Source: Salpingoeca rosetta
Lineage: Eukaryota; Opisthokonta; Choanoflagellata; Craspedida; Salpingoecidae
NCBI RefSeq assembly: GCF_000188695.1
Contig: NW_004754902.1
Coordinates: 327,514-340,148, forward strand
Length of the DNA stretch: 12,635 nt
Direction of reading: 5' to 3'
Shown here: piece after piece, positions 1 to 12,519 of the stretch
Layout of the letters: every line of letters begins with the position of its first letter
How positions within the stretch are numbered: position 1 is the first letter of the stretch
Notes under the pieces: model-generated
Database searches by the model: none
The model's input: the letters and a program-made list of their open reading frames with translations, nothing else
Told to the model about the DNA's origin: nothing
Made by a program: the position numbers and the translations under genes

Positions 1-4258
<4,258 letters not shown>

Positions 4259-4339
4259 TGCTCCTCCTCCTGGGTTGCGTCAAGTTGACATGCATGGGTG
4301 GGCGCGGGAAGAAAAACAACCATTGATGCACTGTGACAC

Positions 4340-4508
4340 GCACACGCACCACTGACTCACATCGCACCAGAAACAGACACACAACCACACTCAAACGGAT
4401 ACACAATCAGGCACACATACTCAGACACACGAACACACACACATACTCTGACACACACTCAAGCTGACACACAACGCAAACGTACTCACACACACGCGCG
4501 CGCGCGCT
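4340..4508. repeat. Degenerate CA-rich repeat ending in (CG)n
   Basis: Repeated ACACACTCAGACACAC-like units end in CGCGCGCGCGCG next to the donor at 4517. On the minus-strand sense it is again GT-rich and donor-proximal. Confidence 0.8.
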
Positions 4509-4517
4509 TTCACTCAC

Positions 4518-4563
4518 GAGGTGGCGCAGTGGAAGCACTCGAAGGTTGGGGCGGACAGGCAGC
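4518..4563 (-). other. Candidate upstream exon, frame ambiguous
   Basis: It is bounded on the minus strand by CACACACAG and CTC|GTGAGT. One frame (AACPPQPSSASTAPP) joins in phase to the exon carrying ATG 4258 and on into the poly-Q frame. Another frame reads TFECFHCATS, has nearly all codons ending in G or C, and when spliced places a His 12 residues after the second Cys. That second frame cannot be carried into poly-Q with the splice sites I trust. If translation starts at 4258 this exon is 5' UTR. Confidence 0.45.
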
Positions 4564-4943
4564 CTGTGTGTGATCAATCTCAAGCACCAATCTGCTGACG
4601 CTGCTGGACTCTGTCCCGTCATGTAACATTGCAATGGAGACCACACACAACACATCAAACAACACGCACCAACCCATTTGCGCATGCCCCACACGTCAGG
4701 CAAGATGTTGTATGTGTGAGTGTGAGCCAATCAATGTCCTGCTCATGCGCAAGTGCTCCCGCCATCTCGTGACTTTCAGCCTGGCATGATACGTTGTGGC
4801 ATGACCCACACTGCCATCCCCCATCTCCCATCGCCAGCCATGGTCATCCTCACTCCCTCAAACACACACTCACGAACACACACAAAACCCAACGGGCCAT
4901 TCGTGCAAAACAAACAAGACAGGGGAAAACAGGCAGGACTTAC

Positions 4944-5019
4944 CAGCCGCAGACGGACAGGAATCGAGGACGAGGAGGTGCAGGTGCAGGTTGTGGTGGA
5001 TGGAGGGCCTTGGCGATGG
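4944..5019 (-). other. Candidate upstream exon of the zinc-finger gene (5' UTR or N-terminal coding)
   Basis: On the minus strand a pyrimidine-rich acceptor (CTCCCCCCATCCAG) is followed by 76 nt and then a strong donor, CTG|GTAAGT, the only GTAAGT donor seen in the window. All three frames are open across the exon, so it may be coding or untranslated. The frame reading PSPRPSIHHNLHLHLL joins in phase to the Cys-x2-Cys frame of the next exon. The frame reading HRQGPPSTTT joins the frame that later enters poly-Q. Confidence 0.4.
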
Positions 5020-6250
5020 CTGGATGGGGGGAGGGTGGAAGCGAAGTGGGGCGAGTGTTTCGCGTATGAAGTGAGCGACTTGATATGGGTGGGACCGTGT
5101 TGGACAAGCAACACAACTCGCGTGTTGTTGTTGCGTGTATTGCTGTGTCTTGTGTCTTGCTTGCTTGCTTAAGGATGCGTGCGCGGATGCGGTTGTGTGC
5201 GCACTTGTGTGCCTTGGTGCAAAGCAGCAGCACCAACAACAACAACAACAACGGCTGGTCGTGCCGAACGCGGAATGAGTCGAAACCCGCAAAACGAGGG
5301 AGGAGGATAGTGGAGGGGCTTGATGCAGAAGGGACGCCCGTAGGTTGTGGACGGTTGTTTGTTTGTGTGCGCGTGCGTGCGTGTGTGTGTGTGTCGTGGC
5401 GCGTCTGGCTTGGACGAAGTGAGCAAGTAATTCGTGCGCAAAGTGTGCAACCTTTGTGTGATGAACGTGGGTGTGATGAACGTGGGTGCAAAGTGAGCTC
5501 CTGTGATGGATGTGTGCGTAGGCTTTGTGTATGTGTGGGGCGGTTCGTGGGGGTGGTCGGGTCTCGAAAAGAACATCAACAAGGAACCAAGGAATACTCC
5601 GCATGGATGGACGACAAGAAGTGCGTGCGTGCGTGCGTCAACTGGTGGTTGGCAGACGTCTTGCTTCACTTCTTTGCAGCGTGAGTGCTTGGACGGAGCA
5701 AAACACACACACACGCACACACACACAAAGCAAACAATAAAAAAAAAGATTTTGACAACTGGGACGGAACGCACACGCAACAAGCAAAGCACGCGAAGCA
5801 AGGCGGATCAAGGACACTTAAGCGAAGCGGATCAAGGCGAATTTCGTACATGCCAGCCAAGTCACCTTTGCTTTGCTTGATTACTTGTGTGTTGTGGGTC
5901 GCCCACAGGAGCGTTTGTGCGAGAGAAGGGAAGTGAGTGAGCCGGAAAAACAAAAGGCACGCTGCGCCGCTGTTGTCATGCATGCATGCATGCACAACTT
6001 GGACAACATCAGGGCAAAGGTTTTGGCGGCAAGGTTGGGGGTAGCGAAGAATTGCGAAGTTTGGTTGGAGCCCCGAAAATGTGCTTCGGTCAATAACATA
6101 CGCCGTGCATGGCCAAGACAAGTCCGTTGTCCCGGCAGCAACGCCACCCAACCAAGCCGAGAAAATAGAACGTGCATGCATGCACGTCAGAAATGACAGG
6201 TAGACAGATACCGACAGCACAAATAACTCGTAAACTGAGATCAGTACAGT
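5020..6250. other. Divergent intergenic/5' region, no convincing gene
   Basis: No reading frame here shows a recognisable domain or a consistent exon chain. It should hold the promoters of the minus-strand zinc-finger gene and the plus-strand ankyrin gene. Visible features are a 15-bp direct repeat GTGATGAACGTGGGT (about 5459-5488), a short CA block (5702-5727), an AATAAA followed by A-rich sequence at 5736-5747, a repeated GCGGATCAAGG (5810 and 5837 areas), and TGCATGCA palindromes near 5979-5994 and 6173-6184. No clear TATA element was assigned. Confidence 0.6.
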
Positions 6251-6319
6251 ATGAGTGACGACAACACGACAGGCAGAGATGAAGCGCTGCAACAACAACA
6301 ACAGCGGACATGGGGACAG
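6251..6319 (+). CDS. Ankyrin gene exon 1
   Basis: It encodes MSDDNTTGRDEALQQQQQ and then RTWGQ. The donor is CAG|GTTGTG, phase 0; a donor three bases later (GTGTGT) would add one Val without changing frame. Confidence 0.82.
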
Positions 6320-6341
6320 GTTGTGTGTGCGTGTGTGTGTG

Positions 6342-6410
<69 letters not shown>

Positions 6411-8028
6411 CATTCACACGCTCACTTACACTCTCATGCTCACTCACACTCTCATGCTCACTCTCGCACTCTCATGCTCACTCTCGCACTCGCATGCTCA
6501 CTCTCGCACTCATGCTCACTCACTCACTCACTCATGCTCACTGATCGCACTCGCATGCTCACTCTCGCACTCGCTTACTCTGTTCGTCTGCATCACAAGC
6601 ACCAACGACCATCTCATTAAGCTCCACCCGAACCCTGCATAAACATACATTGTGCAGGTGGCATTGAATGAACGGCTCGTGGAGGCAGTGCAGCAGCGCG
6701 CCGCTGTCGCCACGGTGATCACACCACTGCCCTGTGTCTGTGCAGGCATCACTGTCACTGCCGTTACTGCCGTTACAGCTTCTGCTGACCCCTTGCACTC
6801 CAACATCACTTGCTTGCTTGCTTGCTGATGGCTCCTCCGTTTGCTGCTCCTTCTTCCCGGCCTCAGATCAACCACTTGTTGGATGAGGGCGCCGAGATCA
6901 ACTGCCACGAGTTTCTCCTAAAGCCTCCGCTCCACGTGAGTGCAGCAGAGAGTGTCTGCATGTGCGTGTGTGCGTGTGAGAGTGCGTGTGTGTATGTGTG
7001 TGTGTGTGTATGTGTGTGTGCGTGCGATGGTGGCTTGTTGTCATTGTTCTCACCGCCTCCTCGCGTCTGTCTGCTTCCTCTCTCTATGTATCTCTATCTC
7101 TCTCGCTGCATGTGTTACGTACGGTGCCTTTTTCTCTTGCCTCCCTCCCGTCGCGCGAACACACACACCCACACGCAACCGTACTCTTAGGTCGCCATGG
7201 AAGCGTCCTTGTCCACGGCGACTATGGGGGTGTTGCTGGAGCGAGGCGCTGACGTCAACGTGCGCGACAAGTACGGAAACACGCCCCTGCACGTCGCGGC
7301 ACAGCTCGACGACGTGCCCAAGACTAACACCCTCATCACAGCAAGTACCCCAGCACAACAAAAACAACGGCATGTGCCGACAATGAGGCAACTGGACGTT
7401 AACGCCATCAACGACAACAAGGAGACGCCGCTACATATTGCCGCCACCCACGGCAGCACCCAACTCATGCAGGTGTGTGTGTGTGCACATGTGTGTGTGT
7501 GTGTATGAACGAGAGTGAGTGAGTGTCAGTGAGTGTGTGTGTGTATGTGTGTGTGTATGAACGAGAGTGAGTGAGTGTGTGTGTGTGTGTGTCTGAAAGA
7601 GAGAGGGAGAGGGAGTGTGTGTGAGAGAGAGTGAGGGAGAGAGAGACAGAGAGACAGAGAGACAGAGAGAGAAGGCACATGCACGTGGTGGTTGTGTCGT
7701 CGCGCAGTGCAAGCCCAGCCGTCACGGTTATCCGTCTGCGAACCTCTGTGCCCCTTCACCTGCTCAGCCCAACCTCATCGCTCATGAATCGTGCTGTGCC
7801 CTGCAGACACTGCTGTCGTTAGGTGCGAGTGTGGATATGCAAGACATTAACGGCGCAACACCGCTACACAGGGCCGCAGAGGCTAACTTCAAGGCGAGCA
7901 AGAGAGAGTGTGTGTGCTGTGTGACGCCATCCCGCTCTCCCTTTTGCTGCTGCTGTAAAGATGTTGACTGACGTTCCATACCCCTGTATTGATGTCTTAC
8001 AGGATTGCGTGGAGTTGCTGGTTCAGGC

Positions 8029-8094
<66 letters not shown>

Positions 8095-8359
8095 TGTGTG
8101 ATATGAGGACCATCGTCTTGCGATTGCTTTGGTTGGTTTGGCGCTTGCGGTTGTTCAATGCATGTCATCTTACAAACACTCACGGCAACACACCCGCACA
8201 TGGTCATGCGTGCACACAGGGCGCTGATGTGAATGCACAAACACATTATGGAAACACGCCTCTCCAGCGGGCGGCGTGGCACGGGCATGCGGAGGTGTGC
8301 CGTGCCCTCCTCGACCTGGGAGCAGATACCACCATCAAGAACAGCTCCGGTGTGTGCCT

Positions 8360-8390
<31 letters not shown>

Positions 8391-8838
8391 CACGTCTGTG
8401 TGTACGACTGTGTGTGTGTGTGTGTGTGCACGTATGTGTGTACGTCTGTGTGTGTGTGTGTGTGTGTGTGCACGTCTGTGTACGTCTGTGTGTGTGTGTG
8501 TGCACGTCTGTGTGTACGTCTGTGTGCGCTTGTGTTGTGTGTTCCCTGCTTGGCATGTTGGCTGCATGAAGCCTGTTTGCTTGCGTGCTTGCTTGCTTGC
8601 TTGCGTGCTTGCTTGCATCACTCGCGACGTGCCGCAGCAGCGCACGCCTCCGTATGTTGCGTCCGTGCATACTCATTCCCATACACACACACACACACAC
8701 GCACACACACACACACACAAACACACACATGCCCCTTCATACATGCACGCGCGCATATGCATAGGCAAGACAGCGCACGACTTGGCCGTGCAAGCCAAGT
8801 TCCCAGAAGTCGTCGCCTTGTTGGCTGCGCCATCATGA
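6251..8838 (+). CDS. Ankyrin-repeat protein, complete, eight exons, about 264 residues
   Basis: Probable scaffold or protein-interaction module with no catalytic domain. Spliced exons are 6251-6319, 6658-6714, 6867-6935, 7191-7472, 7807-7893, 8003-8029, 8220-8349 and 8765-8838. After a short acidic, Q-containing N-terminus (MSDDNTTGRDEALQQQQQ) come six to seven ankyrin repeats, recognisable as TPLH-AA...LL--GA-(D/E)VN units: INHLLDEGAEIN, KPPLHVAMEA...GADVN, GNTPLHVAAQL...LDVN, KETPLHIAATHG...GASVD, GATPLHRAAEA...GADVN, GNTPLQRAAWHG...GADTT, and a capping GKTAHDLAVQAKFPEVVALL. Every junction keeps phase and continues the repeat. The start ATG has A at -3, and the stop TGA ends the capping repeat, so the gene looks complete. 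Repeat three carries a 17-residue insertion. Ankyrin proteins are too diverse to name an orthologue. Confidence 0.9.
6324..6409. repeat. (GT)n microsatellite at donor side of ankyrin intron 1
   Basis: It begins within five bases of the exon 1 donor and reads GT on the sense strand. Confidence 0.95.
6410..6588. repeat. CTCATGCTCACTCTCGCA minisatellite in ankyrin intron 1
   Basis: Eight or so imperfect copies of an 18-20 bp unit built from CTCATGCTCACT and CTCGCACT motifs follow the GT tract. This pyrimidine-rich array fills most of the rest of the intron. Confidence 0.9.
6658..6714 (+). CDS. Ankyrin gene exon 2
   Basis: The acceptor is CATTGTGCAG. It reads VALNERLVEAVQQRAAVAT, the helix that normally precedes the first ankyrin repeat. 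The donor is ACG|GTGATC. Unspliced read-through soon reaches a stop. Confidence 0.8.
6867..6935 (+). CDS. Ankyrin gene exon 3
   Basis: The acceptor is CTTCTTCCCGGCCTCAG and the donor CAC|GTGAGT, both phase 0. It reads INHLLDEGAEIN and then CHEFLLKPPLH, ending inside the PLH-VA motif that exon 4 completes. Confidence 0.9.
6956..7025. repeat. Interrupted (GT)n in ankyrin intron 3
   Basis: GT blocks broken by GC, GA and TA steps begin about 20 nt after the donor. Confidence 0.85.
7191..7472 (+). CDS. Ankyrin gene exon 4
   Basis: The acceptor is CGTACTCTTAG and the donor CAG|GTGTGT. This longest exon contains GVLLERGADVNVRDKYGNTP, LHVAAQLDDV, the extra segment ASTPAQQKQRHVPTMRQ, and LDVNAINDNKETPLHIAATH. 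The extra segment was tested as a hidden intron, but removing it shifts the frame into a stop. Confidence 0.9.
7473..7668. repeat. Compound GT/GA repeat with 52-bp duplication in ankyrin intron 4
   Basis: GT repeats start at the donor. The segment beginning TATGAACGAGAGTGAGTGAG occurs at 7504 and again at 7556, a 52-bp period. A purine-rich GAGAGA/GACAGA tract follows to about 7668. Confidence 0.9.
7807..7893 (+). CDS. Ankyrin gene exon 5
   Basis: The acceptor is GTGCCCTGCAG. It reads TLLSLGASVDMQDINGATPL and then HRAAEANFK. The ankyrin alignment places its end at AAG 7893, where the following bases are GCGAGC, a GC-type donor. Confidence 0.88.
8003..8029 (+). CDS. Ankyrin gene exon 6, 27-nt micro-exon
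   Basis: The acceptor is GATGTCTTACAG and the donor GCG|GTGTGT. It encodes DCVELLVQA, exactly the second helix of an ankyrin repeat, between HRAAEANFK and GADVNAQ. Confidence 0.87.
8030..8100. repeat. (GT)n starting exactly at donor of ankyrin intron 6
   Basis: The donor GT is itself the first unit of a nearly pure GT run of about 65 nt. Confidence 0.95.
8220..8349 (+). CDS. Ankyrin gene exon 7
   Basis: The acceptor is GTGCACACAG and the donor CCG|GTGTGT (phase 1). It reads GADVNAQTHYGNTPLQRAAW and continues through LLDLGADTTIKNSS, one full repeat. Confidence 0.93.
8350..8530. repeat. (GT)n with GCACGTCTGTGTGTACGT higher-order units, ankyrin intron 7
   Basis: GT runs are punctuated by CACGTCTG and TACGTCTG/TACGACTG steps in a repeating order, starting at the donor. 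Confidence 0.88.
8576..8616. repeat. (CTTG)n tetranucleotide repeat, ankyrin intron 7
   Basis: CTTG units with occasional CGTG. Shorter copies occur at about 6809-6826 and 5155-5170. Confidence 0.85.
8683..8730. repeat. (CA)n microsatellite near acceptor of ankyrin intron 7
   Basis: CA repeat on the sense strand about 35-80 nt upstream of the exon 8 acceptor. The GT tract at the other end of the same intron is complementary to it. Confidence 0.92.
8765..8838 (+). CDS. Ankyrin gene exon 8 with stop codon
   Basis: The acceptor is GCATATGCATAG. Phase 1 joining gives G-KTAHDLAVQAKFPEVVALL and then AAPS-stop. It is a typical C-terminal capping repeat with a GKTAHDLA motif. Confidence 0.92.
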
Positions 8839-9499
8839 TGATGATGACATGCACACGTCAAGCAACAGTGCACTCAGTTTTGCATGTGTTTTGGTTCGTT
8901 CCATATTGCTTGCTGTCCTCCGTCGATTATTTGTCGTATTTTAAAATAACATTCGTCAACTGCCTGCCGCCACAACACAAACTCACACCAGCCAGCCAAG
9001 TTGATACATAGTTGAACGGACCAACATCATCAACCCAACAAGCAGCACACACAACACATCACCCACAGCACAAGCACACAACGCACTCCTCGTCATGTTT
9101 GTCCCAAGGAGAGGGGTGCACGAACCCTTGTGCCAAGACAACAAACCTTGTTGGCGAAGAGTTTTCATTTCTCCACACACACGCTCGCTTGAACGCCCGT
9201 GACATATTCGTGCCGTGCGTTTCTCTTCTTCGTCCTCCTCCTCTGTCACATCAAACCGACGCATCCGCATCTGCGTTCTCTCCCTCTCCCTGTGACGTCT
9301 GGTTTTTGAGGGTTGTCGTGTTTGCTGTGTCTGTGCACCCCCTGTGCTGTACTGCACACCTGCTCTTCTCTGGTGTGCTGCACATCTGGGCGATCAACAG
9401 CCCCTTGACAGCTTCCGTGCATGCACTCATCATCGCCGCCAACAACAACAGCAACAACAACAACAACAACAACAAACAACAACGACAAACAACGACAAT
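8839..9499. other. Intergenic region: ankyrin 3' end and leader of membrane-protein gene
   Basis: No confident exon. A canonical AATAAA is absent; an A/T-rich TTTTAAAATAACATT stretch near 8938-8953 is the most likely 3'-end area of the ankyrin gene. From about 9440 the sequence is CAA-rich up to the ATG at 9500, which would give an unstructured leader. An out-of-frame ATG at 9421 opens a frame that overlaps the main start. Confidence 0.6.
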
Positions 9500-11310
9500 A
9501 TGCGGCAGCAGAGGCAACGCCGCACAGTTGGGGCAGCACGCTCCACATGCGTGAGCGTCGTCCTCTTGGCTGTGCTGATCGGCGCCTTCTGCCCCCTCAT
9601 CGCCTTGGGCTCGACAGCTGCTGCTAGTGGTGGTGCTGCTGCCACCGTGGCTGCTGCGGCCACGACTACTACCACCGCAGATACCGCACTCAGTGATGAC
9701 GATGCCGACATGAGCATGTCCCCGTGGGGCAACTTGGACATGCACTCGTTTGCCTGCTGGTTTCCGACCCCCGACCACGCCGCCATTGTGGCATCCGACA
9801 GCGCGCGCGATGCACTGGTGACTGCCGTCCTGGATGCTGCCGCCGTCCCCGCTTCTTCCGTTTCGCAGCAGGTCATCGCCAGCTACGTTGGCGAGATGGA
9901 GGCCGTTGGGGTCAAGGTTGAGCTCAGCATCACCAACACCTCGACCCTGCAACACCTCTTTGACGTGGCAGAGGACCCGGGCATTGCCATCCACCTGCCC
10001 CTTGCCGCTGACAGCGACACGCTTGTGGTTGCGCGCCCCTTGATTGCCAAGTCTGGCGGGGACTGCGGTGCCCGTGGGGACTGCTCATCCACGCCAGCAC
10101 CGCCGTCCAAGAGAGTGCACGATGTCGGCACCGCACAGCTTGTCGTCATCGTTGTCGGCTGCGTCGTTGGCGGCGTTGCGTTTGTCGTTGCTGTCATTCT
10201 CCTCGGCGGCACCTTCAACACCGGCAGCCGTGGAAGTGGCGGTGGTGATGGTGGTTTTGATCGAGGTGGTGGTGATGACGCTGGCGGTGGTCGAGGGTGG
10301 GAGGATGAACGACGCAACAACAGCAGCGGCAACAACAGCAGCGGCAACAACAACAGGGGCAGTCACAGCAAGCACCACAACAGCAACACCACCAATGCCA
10401 CCGTTTACACCACAAGCAGCAGCAGCAGCAGTGCCATGCATGAGACGTCCCTTCCCTTGCCATCCATCGTGCCGCCACCGCCACCACCAGCTGTGCGCCT
10501 ACGCGGGGTGGACGAGATGGTTATGGGTGGACACCTACATCCCTCCTTCTCCCACAGCTCAGTCGCATACACACCATCCCCGCCACGCCAACACCACCAA
10601 CACCATCAACATCCGCACCATCAACAACAACAGCGACAACAGCTGCTGCGCGGGGGCGGCGTTGACGCTGTGGAGGTGCTGGCCTCAGATGCCGTGCAGC
10701 GTCGTCTCAACCAGCCCCGCACACACGCCACCGCCCTACCCAGCACCAGCGACACACATCATCCACACTACCACCCCTACCATCCACAATACCAGCAGCA
10801 ACAGCACGACGTGAGCCACGGCCACTCGTCAAACGACAACAGCAGCGGCAGTTCACCCCGGTCTTCGTCACTGCACAGCGACCGGCTCACCACCACCACC
10901 ACACTAACCACATCAACCTCCATTGGCCACCACGACAGCTTTGTTGCAGTCAATGATGGTGGTGGTGGTGACGGCAGCATCTCGCTGATGCATGACGCCG
11001 CTCACCGTGCATTTGAGGATGAACCGCTGCCTTCTGACCTGCATCTGCACCTGCACTCCGAACATCTCCACCCGCACCACCGACCACACACGCAAATGTA
11101 CCCGGTGCACGCGGGGGAAACGGCGGAGGACATGCTTGAGCCGGCACACATGAGCACCATCACGATTCCTCTCGACTCTGCAGCCACGACGTCCACAGAC
11201 ATGTTTGCAGACATGTTCAACGCGCAGTCGCCAAACTTCAGCGACGAGCTGGCCCTGCACGGCAGCGGCGACGCAGCCGCCCTCTCGCCCGTCACCGTCA
11301 ACGACCTTCG

Positions 11311-11365
<55 letters not shown>

Positions 11366-11798
11366 GGGCTGCGCGTGTGCAGTGTGGGTCGTGTACACGG
11401 CGCTGCCATGGGTATGCAGCCACACGCGCAACAACAACAACAGCAGCAGCAGCAGCAGCAGCAGGGGCAACGGAGGCTGCTTGTGCCACCTCCTTGGTTG
11501 GTTGAAGGGATGCAGCAGACCAGCGCCCACAATGATCAGCAGGTGACAACGAGCAGTAGCAGTGGCAACAACGGTCGACCACGCCATGCTGCCTCATCAC
11601 AGGCCAGTGGTGCTGCTGGACAGAATATTGCCCCGCATGCACTCGACCGCTCACTCTTCTCCATCCCAGCGCCCCACCACCACAACAAGCAGCAGCAGCA
11701 GCATTCAACTGCACTGCCACCGCTCTCGCTGCCGTGCACAACCAAGAGCGGCAACGTGAACCGCAACGGGAACGCACCATCTCGCCAACACGGAGCAA
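9500..11798 (+). CDS. Membrane-protein gene exon 1
   Basis: An open frame of 766 codons runs to donor AGCAA|GTGCGT (phase 1). It holds the signal peptide, ectodomain, membrane helix and most of the tail. Read-through past 11798 gives only Cys-Val repeats from the GT tract, so the frame must be spliced. Confidence 0.86.
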
Positions 11799-11822
11799 GT
11801 GCGTTGCAGTGTGTCTGTGCAG

Positions 11823-11899
<77 letters not shown>

Positions 11900-12459
11900 G
11901 TGTGCTGTGTGTAAATTCTCTGTCCCATGTAGATTATTGTTGCTGACGACCATGTGTCCACCATTTCCACTCCTCGTGGTGCAGAATCACAGCGGTCACC
12001 CGTGCAGGCGGGTACTGCAGACAAGCTTCCAAACAAGGTGCGCACGTCACAACCGCGCTCTGTGTTTAGGCGCACATGAACACACATACACTTGCACATG
12101 AGCAGTCGCATTTGCTCGCACTGGCACCCCGTTCACTGGCACTGTGTCCATGCATTTCAGGGCGCAACATCTGTGAAGAAACCAACAAAGGCGGCGACAA
12201 AGAGGGTGAGCAATGTGTGCAAATGTGTGAGTGCGTGCAAGTGCTTGTGTGAGTGTGTGTATCTGTGTGAGCTTGAACGCGCGTGTGCTTCGAAGCAAGA
12301 ATTGTTTCTCCTTCTCAACAAACTCTCACGCATGTGATTGACGTTGTGGTTGCTTGCAGTCACGACGGCAGGCTGGCCAGGACAAACCCAAGACGCCACG
12401 CGTGCGTGATCGCCGCGATTACATGAAGGCATACAGACGCCAGCGTCGGCAGCAAGTGC

Positions 12460-12519
<60 letters not shown>

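Noticed and set aside
5085..5684. 199-residue plus-strand open frame between the divergent genes
   Set aside because: It is Cys/Val/Arg-rich from GT-type repeats, has no domain, and its start lies antisense to the likely zinc-finger 5' exons.
5736..5747. AATAAA with A-run as a poly(A) signal on the plus strand
   Set aside because: No plus-strand gene could be supported upstream, so it is noted only as a motif.
5666..6301. 211-residue minus-strand open frame with little low-complexity sequence
   Set aside because: It has no recognisable domain and overlaps the ankyrin start exon on the other strand. Its C-terminal part is Cys/Val repeat from a microsatellite.
7341..7387. Possible 47-nt GC-AG intron in ankyrin exon 4
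   Set aside because: Its ends look like splice sites, but removal shifts the frame and yields TAA within a few codons. The unspliced frame stays open and returns to ankyrin consensus.
9344..9499. 52-residue N-terminal extension of the membrane protein containing poly-Q
   Set aside because: The apparent start at 9344 is GTG, not ATG. The first in-frame ATG is at 9500, directly before a signal peptide.
12360..12455. bZIP-like basic region in RDRRDYMKAYRRQRRQQ
   Set aside because: It lacks the Asn and Ala-Ala core of bZIP basic regions, and no leucine heptad follows in the next exon.
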